Part shown: one piece after another, positions 41,606-51,200 of the stretch
Position numbering within the stretch: position 1 is the stretch's first letter
Layout of the letters: each line of letters starts with the position of its first letter
Notes under the pieces: generated by a model
The model's input: the letters and a program-made list of their open reading frames with translations, nothing else
Told to the model about the DNA's origin: nothing
Databases searched by the model: none
Program-made: the position numbers and the translations under genes
NCBI GenBank assembly: GCA_900770635.1
Contig: CAAGLB010000154.1
Span: 62,001 to 126,000 of the forward strand
Reading direction: 5' to 3'
Length of the DNA: 64,000 nt
Source: an uncultured Alistipes sp.
GTDB taxonomy: Bacteria; Bacteroidota; Bacteroidia; Bacteroidales; Rikenellaceae

Positions 41606-42937
41606 CTACTGATACTCGCTCTCGCCCTCCTCGTCGATCCAGGGCACAGTCTTCATATCCTCGGTTGTCATAGCCTTAACCTGCTCGTCGGTGAGCAATG
41701 CAGCAGCACCATTCTCGAACTCGATATCCGAGAAGCTGCTCACGGTCAACTGATACGATGCCCAGTCATCGGCATTAGCCTTGTAGTCTGACTTCTGCGC
41801 ATAGATACCATAGATAGCAGTGATTGTAGCCTTCTCGCCATCCTTACATACGTTGCGACGAGCAAAGCGTGAGTAGCCACTCGTGCGCAAAGCATATACA
41901 CCATTAGCCGAGCAGATGGTAGCCTCAGGGTTGTAGGTAAACAATACTGAGCCATACAAGCTACGGCCAGTGATCTCCTCCTTGAATGCCCACTGATACC
42001 AGCCCTTAGTCACCGTAGGACGTGGATCGGTGTACAACCAGCTTGGATAGATATTGTCATACGAACCGCTCTTCATTGCAGGGTTGGTAACACCATCCTG
42101 ATTTGGCACACCAGCGTAGCGACACTGCAAACCCTCGAAGCGCATCAAGCGGCCAAACATAAGCTCACGCTGCGAAATCTCAAACACCTTACGAGTGATA
42201 CCGTATTCGTCAGTACGCTCACTTCCATAGAACTTACCCTCGATCTGAACCTTCTCAGGCTTGAATACCTCTTCGTAGTTCTCGGGAGTAACAGTGATGA
42301 TGTCGATTGATGGCTCGTAGTAGTTCCACTGATCGTACTCGCCAACCAAAAGACCACCATTCGCAGGACGACCGGCAAAGACATGCTGGTCTATAATGTC
42401 CTGAATCTCGAGGTTAGAGTTACCATAGAACTTATGCTCGCCAGCCTTGTTCCACGACTCAGATGGAGCACCACCCAACGACAACATCATACGGTAGTTG
42501 CCCAAGTACAAGCCAGTAAGGCGTACATATACCCATGAGCCCTTCTTGTACTTGATACCCACGTTATTATTGAGTTTTAGCTCGATACCAGTGGTCTCGT
42601 CCTGAATATATAGCGACTTATAAACATTACCCTCGGTATCGTCGGTAGTCACCTTACCCTTGATATAGACATCGTGACCTACAAAAATATCCTCGCCAAT
42701 AAGCGCCGACTTAGTATTATTCCAGCCGCTGTTTACGCCATTGTTGCTTATGCCGCCAAACTCGTCGTTGTAGGCGTATTTAAGCTCTGCAATGGTGATA
42801 TGCTCAGCTTCGGGGAACATCTCTTCGAAAGTAGAATCCTCCATTAGGTATGAAGCGTCCACCTCCGAAAACGTCTCGTAACAGCCAACCGCCAATGTTG
42901 CAACGGCAAGGAGTGTAAAAATCTTTGTTAGTTTCAT
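41606..42937 (-). CDS. DUF5689-type OB-fold lipoprotein
   Basis: 443 residues. The lipobox TLAVGC places the lipidated Cys at 19, followed by YETFSEVD. The N-terminal half is a DUF5689-like segment: HITIAELKYAY, then VYIKGKVTTDDTEGNVYKSLYIQDETTGIELKLN and GSWVYVRLTGLYLGNY, the strand pattern of an OB fold like those in nuclease-associated proteins. The C-terminal half (about 200-443) is beta-rich and unrecognised. It starts 21 bp after the TonB receptor, in the place a SusD-like binding protein would take. Role inferred: surface ligand-binding partner of the receptor. Confidence 0.8.
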   Translation of the reverse strand: MKLTKIFTLLAVATLAVGCYETFSEVDASYLMEDSTFEEMFPEAEHITIAELKYAYNDEFGGISNNGVNSGWNNTKSALIGEDIFVGHDVYIKGKVTTDDTEGNVYKSLYIQDETTGIELKLNNNVGIKYKKGSWVYVRLTGLYLGNYRMMLSLGGAPSESWNKAGEHKFYGNSNLEIQDIIDQHVFAGRPANGGLLVGEYDQWNYYEPSIDIITVTPENYEEVFKPEKVQIEGKFYGSERTDEYGITRKVFEISQRELMFGRLMRFEGLQCRYAGVPNQDGVTNPAMKSGSYDNIYPSWLYTDPRPTVTKGWYQWAFKEEITGRSLYGSVLFTYNPEATICSANGVYALRTSGYSRFARRNVCKDGEKATITAIYGIYAQKSDYKANADDWASYQLTVSSFSDIEFENGAAALLTDEQVKAMTTEDMKTVPWIDEEGESEYQ

Positions 42938-42958
42938 AATATTCTCTTTTTAAAGCTG

Positions 42959-45886
42959 TTAGAAACGGAAGTAAACATTAAGATAATAGTTGAAGCCATT
43001 CATGTAGAAATACTTCGAGTCGAAACGTGAGTATGTCGTAGGCTTAGTAACAATCTTCATCTCGCCATCTGAGTTAGGGAAGATGATAGGATCAGAGATC
43101 TTGTTCAGACGCATCTGCTCGTAACCACCAGTGCGGATGGTCTGGTTGTTGAGAATGTTGTTCACCTGAAGGCTGAAGCCGAGGGTATACTTATAGGCGA
43201 TGCGCCAGTTCTTACCGATGCTTGCGCTGAGTGTGCATGCATGGCCAAGCTCCTCCTGCTGGCGAATCTCATCGATAACGCCTACGACGTATGCCTTCTG
43301 ACGACCTGTCTCGAGGTTGTTCCAGTCGTAGATGCGCTTGAGCTCGTTAGCAAGATACTCGGTACGATACATAGGGTTCATCGACAAGTATAAGCGATCG
43401 TAGAAGTTGAAGTCGAGCGATGCATACCAGTTGTTAGGGCCTTTGAAGTTAAGACCGGCATTAATAGCTGTCTGTGGTGTGCTCTCCACCTTCATGCCCT
43501 TCCAGTTTACCACGCTGTGAACAACATCTGTTGCCGAGTTGTCGATCATCTGCGTGAACTTAGGGTTCGATGTATAGATGTAGTCGCCAATGCTAATAGC
43601 ACTCTGGAACGACAAGCCCCAAGCAATAGGCACGCTAAGACCAAGCTCAACACCCATATAACGCTTGTCGATGCCCGACATAGCGAAGTTAGTGAACGAG
43701 CCCTGAGTATCATCGTAGAACGAGATGACCTTCGACTGGTCGAACATAGCTGTGTAGTATGCCGAAAGACGAGCCTTGAGCCAAGGGTAGTTAACCTTGT
43801 ATGTCACATCAAAGCCGTAGATCTTCTCAGCCTTAAGACCTGGAGTAACCTGATTACGAGTACGTGCCGACACAAATGCATTGTTGAATGTTGGAGCTCC
43901 CTGCATAGCAAGACCATTGAGCTCAACAGCATGAGCACCCGAGAATCTGTAGCTAAGATTAGCCTTTACCTTATATGTAAAGTGGTTGAGCTTCTCCGAA
44001 TTGCCAAACGATGTTAGGCCAATGTTATCGCCAGCATTTGCATTTAGGAACAAGCCCTTCTCCCAAAGGCCCTGACGCCACATGCTCGAGAAGCCTACCT
44101 CAGCACCTACATTAGCGTTAAATCCACCAAATGTCATCTCGTACATAGCCCACAACTGGCCCTGACGCACATGAGCATAGTAGTCGTAGTTGTACTTGTC
44201 GCCCTCCTTAGCAGCCTTAGCATGGCCATGCTCACGATAGTATGCCATGTTGTTCTGGTAAGCAATATCGTTGCTACCGAAATCACGCTCAGCAAACTTA
44301 TCAACATCCAACCAATAGTCGCCACCGAGCAAGTCCTTAATCTCGCTGTAATACTCGGTGCGGTTGATACGAGCACGGAGGCCTCCTGTAAGCTTCGAGC
44401 CATCACGGAACACGTGGTTGAGCTGCGCAACAAAGTTATAATCGAGCTGGTCGGTATGACGCTCCTCGATCATAGCAAATGCACGGTGGCCCTCACCATA
44501 GCGAGGATCTACATCGCCACGCTTATTATCACGAATCAAGCCATCGAAGTCGATATAGCCATTCCAGTTCTGCAAATACTCAACATACTTCATCTTATCA
44601 GTCTCGAGGTCGACATCTGTAAATGGAAGTGTCATGTCGTTGTTCGCAGCAAAGTTGTTGAGCATAGTACGGCGCTCCAAGCGGTCGCCATAGTATGATG
44701 GCAACACTCGGTAGTAGTCGGGACGTGGATCCTCGCCCTTATACCATGTTAGCGCCGAGTAGCCGTTATAACCAAAGCGCAACGATGTTGCAGCAGTGAG
44801 CGATGTGCGCTCCGAGATCTGCCAGTTGTAGTTGAGCATGGCAATAGGCTCGTGCATGTCACGCACACGTGAGTTGCGCAACTTGCCATTCTGCAAACCC
44901 ACATTAGGATTGTAGTAGTTGTCGCCCCAAAGGTCGTAAGCCTCCTGTGTAGATGCCTGCTGAGCACCACGCTGTGTAGGTGCTGCCATGAGCGTAGCCG
45001 ACAAACGGTGGTTGCTATTAAAGGCCTTCTCAGCCGAGAAGAAATAGCCAAAGGCGTTATAGTAGACGCCCTCGACATAGCCATTACCACCCTGACGTGT
45101 TGAGAGTGTGAAGCCATACGACCAACCATTATCGAGCTGACCAGATGCATAGCTAAGCATAGCACGGAAGCGATAGAGCTGTGTAGCATTTACCACGCTT
45201 GCACGGAAGCCCTTGCGTAGCTGCGAGGCACGAGCATTGATGTTGGTTGTACCAGCAACACCACCGAGGCCGAAGTCCGACATGCCGAGGCCTGAGCTAT
45301 TCTCCTGGTTGCGTGTAGCATCGTTCAAGCCGCTCCACAACGACCAAGGGCCGTAGCTTGTTATAGCATCGTTGAAGCGGATGCCATTGAGGTAGATATC
45401 CTCATACTGTGAGTCGTAGCCACGAGCCTTGAAGCGCATCTCCGAGAAGCGATACGAAGCGATGTTGTTGAACAAATCCTTCGATGCCGAGAGTGTCGAT
45501 GGCATAGAGTTGTTGTCACCCATAGACTCCACATCTGTGTCGAGCTCAGCGAATGCCGAGTCGTCAACAGCAATCGTCGTCGCTGGGATCATAACCACCT
45601 GCTGCATGTCGTGAACAAGCTCCTTGACACGCACCATGAGCGAAAGATCCTCGAAGTCGGGAGCCGAGAAGGTAAGAAGATACTGACCAGCGGCAAGACC
45701 TCCTACTTCGAATTCACCATTTTGGTTTGTCTTTGTGTTGAGGGCCACACCATCGAGCGAAATAGATACTCCGCCGATTGGTTGACGATCGTCACGCGAC
45801 ACAACCGTACCCTTCATACCTCCCGACTGAGCAAATGCCGTGAGTGCACAAAGAGCACAAATCGTAGTTAATAAAAATTTCTTCAT
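42959..45886 (-). CDS. TonB-dependent outer-membrane receptor
   Basis: 975 residues with a signal peptide (MKKFLLTTICALCALTAFAQ). There is an N-terminal carboxypeptidase-regulatory-like Ig domain (KGTVVSRDDRQPIGGVSISLDG, about 22-110), then a plug domain (FNNIASYRFSEMRFKARGYDSQYEDIYLNGIRFNDA), a long beta barrel, and the aromatic C-terminal strand FNYYLNVYFRF. It imports a ligand across the outer membrane using TonB/ExbBD energy. No SusD gene lies beside it; neighbours are two nucleases and OB-fold lipoproteins, which suggests oligonucleotide or nucleotide uptake. The ligand is inferred from context, not from the receptor sequence. Confidence 0.92.
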   Translation of the reverse strand: MKKFLLTTICALCALTAFAQSGGMKGTVVSRDDRQPIGGVSISLDGVALNTKTNQNGEFEVGGLAAGQYLLTFSAPDFEDLSLMVRVKELVHDMQQVVMIPATTIAVDDSAFAELDTDVESMGDNNSMPSTLSASKDLFNNIASYRFSEMRFKARGYDSQYEDIYLNGIRFNDAITSYGPWSLWSGLNDATRNQENSSGLGMSDFGLGGVAGTTNINARASQLRKGFRASVVNATQLYRFRAMLSYASGQLDNGWSYGFTLSTRQGGNGYVEGVYYNAFGYFFSAEKAFNSNHRLSATLMAAPTQRGAQQASTQEAYDLWGDNYYNPNVGLQNGKLRNSRVRDMHEPIAMLNYNWQISERTSLTAATSLRFGYNGYSALTWYKGEDPRPDYYRVLPSYYGDRLERRTMLNNFAANNDMTLPFTDVDLETDKMKYVEYLQNWNGYIDFDGLIRDNKRGDVDPRYGEGHRAFAMIEERHTDQLDYNFVAQLNHVFRDGSKLTGGLRARINRTEYYSEIKDLLGGDYWLDVDKFAERDFGSNDIAYQNNMAYYREHGHAKAAKEGDKYNYDYYAHVRQGQLWAMYEMTFGGFNANVGAEVGFSSMWRQGLWEKGLFLNANAGDNIGLTSFGNSEKLNHFTYKVKANLSYRFSGAHAVELNGLAMQGAPTFNNAFVSARTRNQVTPGLKAEKIYGFDVTYKVNYPWLKARLSAYYTAMFDQSKVISFYDDTQGSFTNFAMSGIDKRYMGVELGLSVPIAWGLSFQSAISIGDYIYTSNPKFTQMIDNSATDVVHSVVNWKGMKVESTPQTAINAGLNFKGPNNWYASLDFNFYDRLYLSMNPMYRTEYLANELKRIYDWNNLETGRQKAYVVGVIDEIRQQEELGHACTLSASIGKNWRIAYKYTLGFSLQVNNILNNQTIRTGGYEQMRLNKISDPIIFPNSDGEMKIVTKPTTYSRFDSKYFYMNGFNYYLNVYFRF

Positions 45887-45901
45887 ATAGTGTAAAATTG
45901 A

Positions 45902-46933
45902 TTATTTACAGATATAGATATATACAGGGAAGTGGTCGCTAAATCCGTTCTGGAAGTTGTTTGTAACAAACGTACGCAATGGATATCCCTTATACTGGCC
46001 CTCCTGCTGAAGCATATATGGACGAGTGAAGATGTTGCCATAGAACTTCTTTCCCTTCATCAAGCGCAACTTACCATAAGTGCCATTCACAAGGTTCTCA
46101 GTAACGCAAATATTGTCAAACAAGTTCCACGAGTCCTGATATGCCAATGTTCCCAAGCCAGCCTTTAGCATCTGAACATAAGGGTTGAAGAAGTCGCCCT
46201 CCTCGAGCTCATTCACCTTGCCCTTAGCGCCCATAACCTTCACCAAGCTTGCGTCGGTAGCATCGTCGTTGAAGTCACCCATGACAATAACCTTTGTCGC
46301 AGGATTCTCTTTGAGCAGCGAGTCTTTAATCTCACGAATCTGGCGAGCACAAGCATCACGCTTAAACTGCGATGCCTCCTTACCACCAAGACGTGATGGC
46401 CAGTGCGACACGAGGAAGTAGAAAGGCTCGCCCTCGATAGTACCCCACATAACCACAAGGTCACGAGTACGGAAGTCTGGCAACTCAGGGACATTGAGCT
46501 TGATGTTGTCCGAGCCCTCGAGCTTAAACACGTCGGCACGATACAAGAATGCCACATCCACACCACGAGCATCAGGCGAGTCGAAGTGGCAGATGCGATA
46601 GTTTGCACCTTTAAGCTTAGGCTGCGACACTAAATCCTCCAACACAGTGCGGTTCTCCACCTCCGACACGCCGATCACGATGGGATAGTCCCTGTTGATT
46701 GCAGCCATGTCAAACAACACTCGCTCGGTGTTATAGAGCTTCTTCTGATACTTCACCTCGTTCCACTGCTTAACACCCTCGGGCGTAAACTCGCCATCGT
46801 GAGTCTCGGGATCATCATAGATGTCGAAGAGGTTTTCGAGGTTCCAGAATGCCACCATGTATGGCTTCTCCTGCGCTACAGCTGTAGTGAGGGCAAAGGC
46901 CATAACCGATAGAATTAACAGAAATCGTTTCAT
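45902..46933 (-). CDS. Exported endonuclease/exonuclease/phosphatase-family protein
   Basis: 343 residues with a signal peptide (MKRFLLILSVMAFALTTAVAQ). The EEP fold is recognisable by the order of motifs: VAFWNLENLFD near the N-terminus, the metal-binding Glu in VIGVSEVENR, LVSHWPSRLGG, VMGDFNDD, and the terminal SDHFPVYIYI. Family members cut DNA or RNA or dephosphorylate small molecules. The export signal and the neighbouring NUC nuclease favour extracellular nucleic acid or nucleotide degradation. It lies 35 bp after the NUC gene and 15 bp before the TonB receptor. Phosphatase activity cannot be excluded. Confidence 0.88.
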   Translation of the reverse strand: MKRFLLILSVMAFALTTAVAQEKPYMVAFWNLENLFDIYDDPETHDGEFTPEGVKQWNEVKYQKKLYNTERVLFDMAAINRDYPIVIGVSEVENRTVLEDLVSQPKLKGANYRICHFDSPDARGVDVAFLYRADVFKLEGSDNIKLNVPELPDFRTRDLVVMWGTIEGEPFYFLVSHWPSRLGGKEASQFKRDACARQIREIKDSLLKENPATKVIVMGDFNDDATDASLVKVMGAKGKVNELEEGDFFNPYVQMLKAGLGTLAYQDSWNLFDNICVTENLVNGTYGKLRLMKGKKFYGNIFTRPYMLQQEGQYKGYPLRTFVTNNFQNGFSDHFPVYIYICK

Positions 46934-46968
46934 AGTTATACCTATTATTTAATTATTGTTTTGCCACA

Positions 46969-48168
46969 TTAGTATATTCCCCACTCCGAAGGCACCGCCG
47001 TAGCCTTCACCTCCTGCTCGATGCTGTCGTCAAGCATTGGGAAGAACGTAAAGCCTGTCTTAGCCTCGAGCTCAGCCACCGAGATGCAATCTGCCGACGT
47101 GATGTTGGTGTCATCACCCGTATCGGCATGCTTCATCCAAAATACTATTGCTCGCAGCTGCACAGCATCCGTAATCTCGTCAATGCGCTTACCTGTGTTA
47201 CCCTTCTTGGTGCGCAACAACGCTTTGTAGTAGTATGTTGGCGTTGGACAGTTATTGCCCAACTTGTCTGTTGTCTTGTTTGCTATCGACGAGTCGTGGT
47301 TGCCCTCGAAATATGCGCCAGTGACAACATATAGCGTGTCGGAGCATATCATGCCACGCACACGGCCCTCCAACGAGCCCCACTTCTTCTGATTGAAGTT
47401 GGCCTGCTGAGGTGTCATGTTAGTAGCATAGAATGTCTGATCCATCATCTGCTGCGAGCACTTACGGTCGGCAGCAGGTATCTGATGACCACGATCATAC
47501 CAGCCATTATACGAGCCACGACCGAGCGCCGCCTGAAGCTCATCATCGACCTTAGGATCGTAGCCAAACGAGCTATTGTTGCGGTTTCCGCTACCCGAGG
47601 TGTATGACGAATGCAATGGGTATGCTACCCACAACGATGCTCGCACCTTAGGATCGAAGCAGTAGGTATAGTTTCGTGCATTGCTCTTCGAGCCGAGCTC
47701 GCCGAGATGATAGTTGTAGATGTAGTTGTTCTCCTCCTTGCACACAGGCAACTCGGGCCACTCACGCTGAAGAGCAATGGTGCTGTCGTAGCTTAGCTGT
47801 GTAAACGTAAGCTCGAACTGCTCGCCACCCAACACCACATTGATAGTTGCCTCACGGCTCTCGCCCGATGCGTTCTTCGAGAAGTAGACGTAAACAATCT
47901 TTGTTTCGACATCCATCTCACCCTCGATGGCTGTTGAGTTGTTCGAGAAGTATGCCCAGTCGCCCTCCGACTCAACAGCTACGCTGTAAGATTTACCCTG
48001 TTGTGCCTGGAGCACCACAGCGCAATTCTTGCTATCGCCCTTAACTACATCGGTTTTTAGATAGGCATTGCTCTTTACCAACTCTATTACCACCTCGTCG
48101 CAGCTGCACAACATTGCAGCCACCACACAACACACAACGACGATTATCTTAGTTGCTACTTTTAGCAT
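46969..48168 (-). CDS. DNA/RNA non-specific endonuclease (NUC family) lipoprotein with BACON-like domain
   Basis: 399 residues. Signal and lipobox end AAMLCSC (lipidated Cys 23) followed by DEV; acidic residues right after the Cys fit Bacteroidota surface-export signals. A BACON-like Ig domain occupies about 30-130. The nuclease domain follows, with the catalytic DRGH motif in WYDRGHQIPAADR and the metal Asn region in NMTPQQANFNQKKWGSLEGRVRG. This is the beta-beta-alpha-metal fold of Serratia nuclease, which cuts DNA and RNA of either strandedness. All catalytic residues appear present. It follows the large lipoprotein gene after 88 bp containing a stable hairpin. Confidence 0.92.
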   Translation of the reverse strand: MLKVATKIIVVVCCVVAAMLCSCDEVVIELVKSNAYLKTDVVKGDSKNCAVVLQAQQGKSYSVAVESEGDWAYFSNNSTAIEGEMDVETKIVYVYFSKNASGESREATINVVLGGEQFELTFTQLSYDSTIALQREWPELPVCKEENNYIYNYHLGELGSKSNARNYTYCFDPKVRASLWVAYPLHSSYTSGSGNRNNSSFGYDPKVDDELQAALGRGSYNGWYDRGHQIPAADRKCSQQMMDQTFYATNMTPQQANFNQKKWGSLEGRVRGMICSDTLYVVTGAYFEGNHDSSIANKTTDKLGNNCPTPTYYYKALLRTKKGNTGKRIDEITDAVQLRAIVFWMKHADTGDDTNITSADCISVAELEAKTGFTFFPMLDDSIEQEVKATAVPSEWGIY

Positions 48169-48203
48169 AAATTTAAGTTTGATATTTTTTATGAAATTTT
48201 CTC

Positions 48204-48243
48204 TCGCCCTCTCGGGTGGGTTGCCCCACCCGATTGTTGGCGA
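48204..48243 (-). other. GC-rich intercistronic hairpin with GCAA tetraloop
   Basis: In the minus-strand RNA, CGGGTGGG and CCCACCCG (48213-48232) form an 8-bp stem closed by GCAA, a GNRA loop; an outer TCGCC/GGCGA pair (48204-48208, 48239-48243) extends it. No U tract follows. It could be a partial terminator or an mRNA-stability element setting the ratio of lipoprotein to nuclease. Confidence 0.55.
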
Positions 48244-48256
48244 AAGATGTTAGAAA

Positions 48257-51200
48257 TTACTCAGCGTAAGTAACTGTAATTGAGTATGCACGAGCCTGTG
48301 CAGAAAGAGATGTCATGGTGTAGCTATTAGATGTACCATCCAATGAAATAGTTACTACGCCATTCTCAAGAGTACCGCCCCATGGATTTACATACTTTGC
48401 CTCCAAGCCACTGCAATCTACAGAAATAGATATAATCTTACCTGGTGCCTCGATAATTACATCTGATGACTTATAAAAACGTGCAGGATTAAAGTAGTCA
48501 CCAACATTGCTTGTTGAAGCAGCCTTATTGTTAGTTACAACAATACCATTCTGCTCCCATACCTGTTGCTCTGTAGAATATGATGTGCGGTTAGCCTTAT
48601 CAGCGAATGATATTGTTGCTGAGCCACCCTCACCTGGCGTAGGCTGCTCTGGATCTGGTGTAGGCTCCTCGCCACCACCTGGCTGCTCTGGCTCCTCGCC
48701 GCCGTTGTCACCGAAACGCTCGCTAGTCAAGCCAGCGTAGTCTGATGACTGAGCAAAGATAATCTGAATATTGCCGTTATTGATTGAAGCAATACCCTTG
48801 ATTACGCCTGAGCCCTGAGCTACGGTTGATGTGCCATAAGTAGCATACTTAGATGAGAATACAACGAACTTATTGCCGTTAGCGTCCTCCATGTTGATAG
48901 AGGTGTGAGCACCATCCATCACCCATGTCTTAGAGAGATCAGACTGAGCTACCTGAACACCCTCCAAAGCGATGTACTGGCCCTCGTACTTGTTAGCGAG
49001 GAAGTCAGCCATAGAAACTGTCTTAGGCTCTACGGTGTTGCCTGTTGAAACCTCAGTAATCTTGTCCAAAGCTACGCCACTTACCTGAACTGCGCCGTTG
49101 TAAGCACCAAGAGTTGCAGTTGAAAGGTCGATACGAACCTTAGTACCGAAAGCGAATGTGTGGTTCGCTGAGAGGTAGAACTGCAAAGCGCCAGTCTCGT
49201 CCTGAACATACATACCCTTCTTTGAAGTGAGGTTGTTTAGGTCCATGTTAGAGATAACGATACCCTCGATAGTACCACCGATAGTTGCGCCCTGGCCCTT
49301 TGCCAAAACCTCAGCGATAGTCATTGTGTCGCCAGGGGTTGGCTCTGGCTCTGGTTCTGGATCTGGAGTAGGATTCTCGTTACCTCCCTCGTTACCATTA
49401 GCCTCGTCAGCGAGCTTCATACCGAATACGATAGCACGACCGCTTGCGTCGTTAGCAACGGCAGAGAATGAAGCATCGGTCGAAAACTCGATTGTTGATG
49501 TCTCGGTCAAGCCCTCAAGCAATACAGAGTAGTGGTCCTGAGCCTCGGCAGTAAGTGCAGTATATGGTGGGTTACCTGTTGCACCAACGTGTGCATTCAA
49601 CTCAAACGAAGTTGTTGCACCACCATCAACACGCATATAGAGTGTTGCGGTCTTACCCTTCCAAGCTACGGCATAGAAGTTCAAATACTTGTCGCCTGAT
49701 ACGCTTACAGCGCCTGACTTGAAGTAACCAGCCTTGCTACCAGTACCGAGCTTGAAGCCTGTTACTGCCTCGTTGCCAATCTTAGTATCCTTGTGACCAT
49801 AGCAAGAGTTTGTTGAGTCGTCCTCAGCGCAAACGAAAGCTGAGTCAGACTCATACTCGCCCTCAGCAGGAGTGTTTGGCTGATCAGGATTCTCTGGCTG
49901 ATCTGGCTCGTCGCCACCACCAGGATTCTCTGAGCCATTAGCAAGGTCAATCTCCTGACCACCCTCACCAACGTTCAAAGTAACGTCATCGAGGCGGTAT
50001 GCGCTCTCGGCAGTTGCAGAGAACTTGATGTAAAGCGTAGCAGGAACCTCAGCCAATGTGAAGTTTGCAGTAGCTACATTCCAGCGGCCCTCAGCAGTAC
50101 CAGCAAATGTGTAGTCGACAGAAGACCACTTCTGGCCATCAGCCGAGAGTGATACGATGAACTCCGATGGAGTGAACTTGCTACCCAATGTCTGTGAGTA
50201 CTTCTCAGTACCGAATGTCAAAGTGAGGTTCTTCTGTGATGACTCCAAAGCAAGATCCTTGATGATAAAGTAGTTCTCAACCTTACCGAAGAAGATGTTG
50301 TTAACACCCGAACCTGCGTAGTCTGAGTATGTACCGTCAGAGTTAGAGTTGTTACGAACAGTTGTGTTGTGACCATCGTAAGATACGTTTGCAGCAGCAA
50401 CACCCGCAGCATTCTTCATCTCTGGGAAGTCAGTAACGTATGGCCAGTAGTTACCATCCTTAACAGCAGCCTTACCATCGAAGTTCTCAAAGTAGAGAGC
50501 ATCTGTTGTAGGAGGTGTTGGAGGCTCTGGCTCCTGAATGTTGTCGAGGTCGATAGTCTGACCACCATTACCAACATAGAGCTTAAGGTCATCAAGACGG
50601 TATACAGAAGCAACCTTAGCCTCATACTTGATATAAAGCTTCTCAGTAGCAGCAGCCAATGTGAAGTTTGCTGTAGCCACGTTCCAACGGCCTGGCTCAG
50701 TACCAGCGTAGGTGTACTCTACTGGTGCCCACTTCTCGCCATCCTTCGAGATGTACATCAAGAACTCCTCTGGGCGGAATGTGCTATCGCCATCCTGAGT
50801 ATACTTCTCAGAACCGAAAGTAACCTTGAAGTTTACACCCTCCAATGGAGCGATGTCGTTGATCTGGAAGTAAGCGCCACCACCAAAGAAGATGTTGTTT
50901 GAGCCCGAACCAGCATAGTCAGAGTATGAGCTGTTAGATGTTGAGTTAGCACGTACAGACACGCCTGAACCGCTGTAAGTTACGTTTGCAGCAGCATCAC
51001 CCTTAGGGTTAGCAAACTCTGGGAACTGGTCGATATAAGGCCAAGATGAACCTGAGCCATAGGTCTTTGTTGCCTCCTTACCGTCGAAGTCATCGCTGTA
51101 AAGCAATACCTCCTCTACGGTAACATTCTGGTCAGCAGACTGGTTAACAGTGATCTTCTTAGTCTCCCAGTTGCCATACTCTTTGTGGAGAGCGATAACC

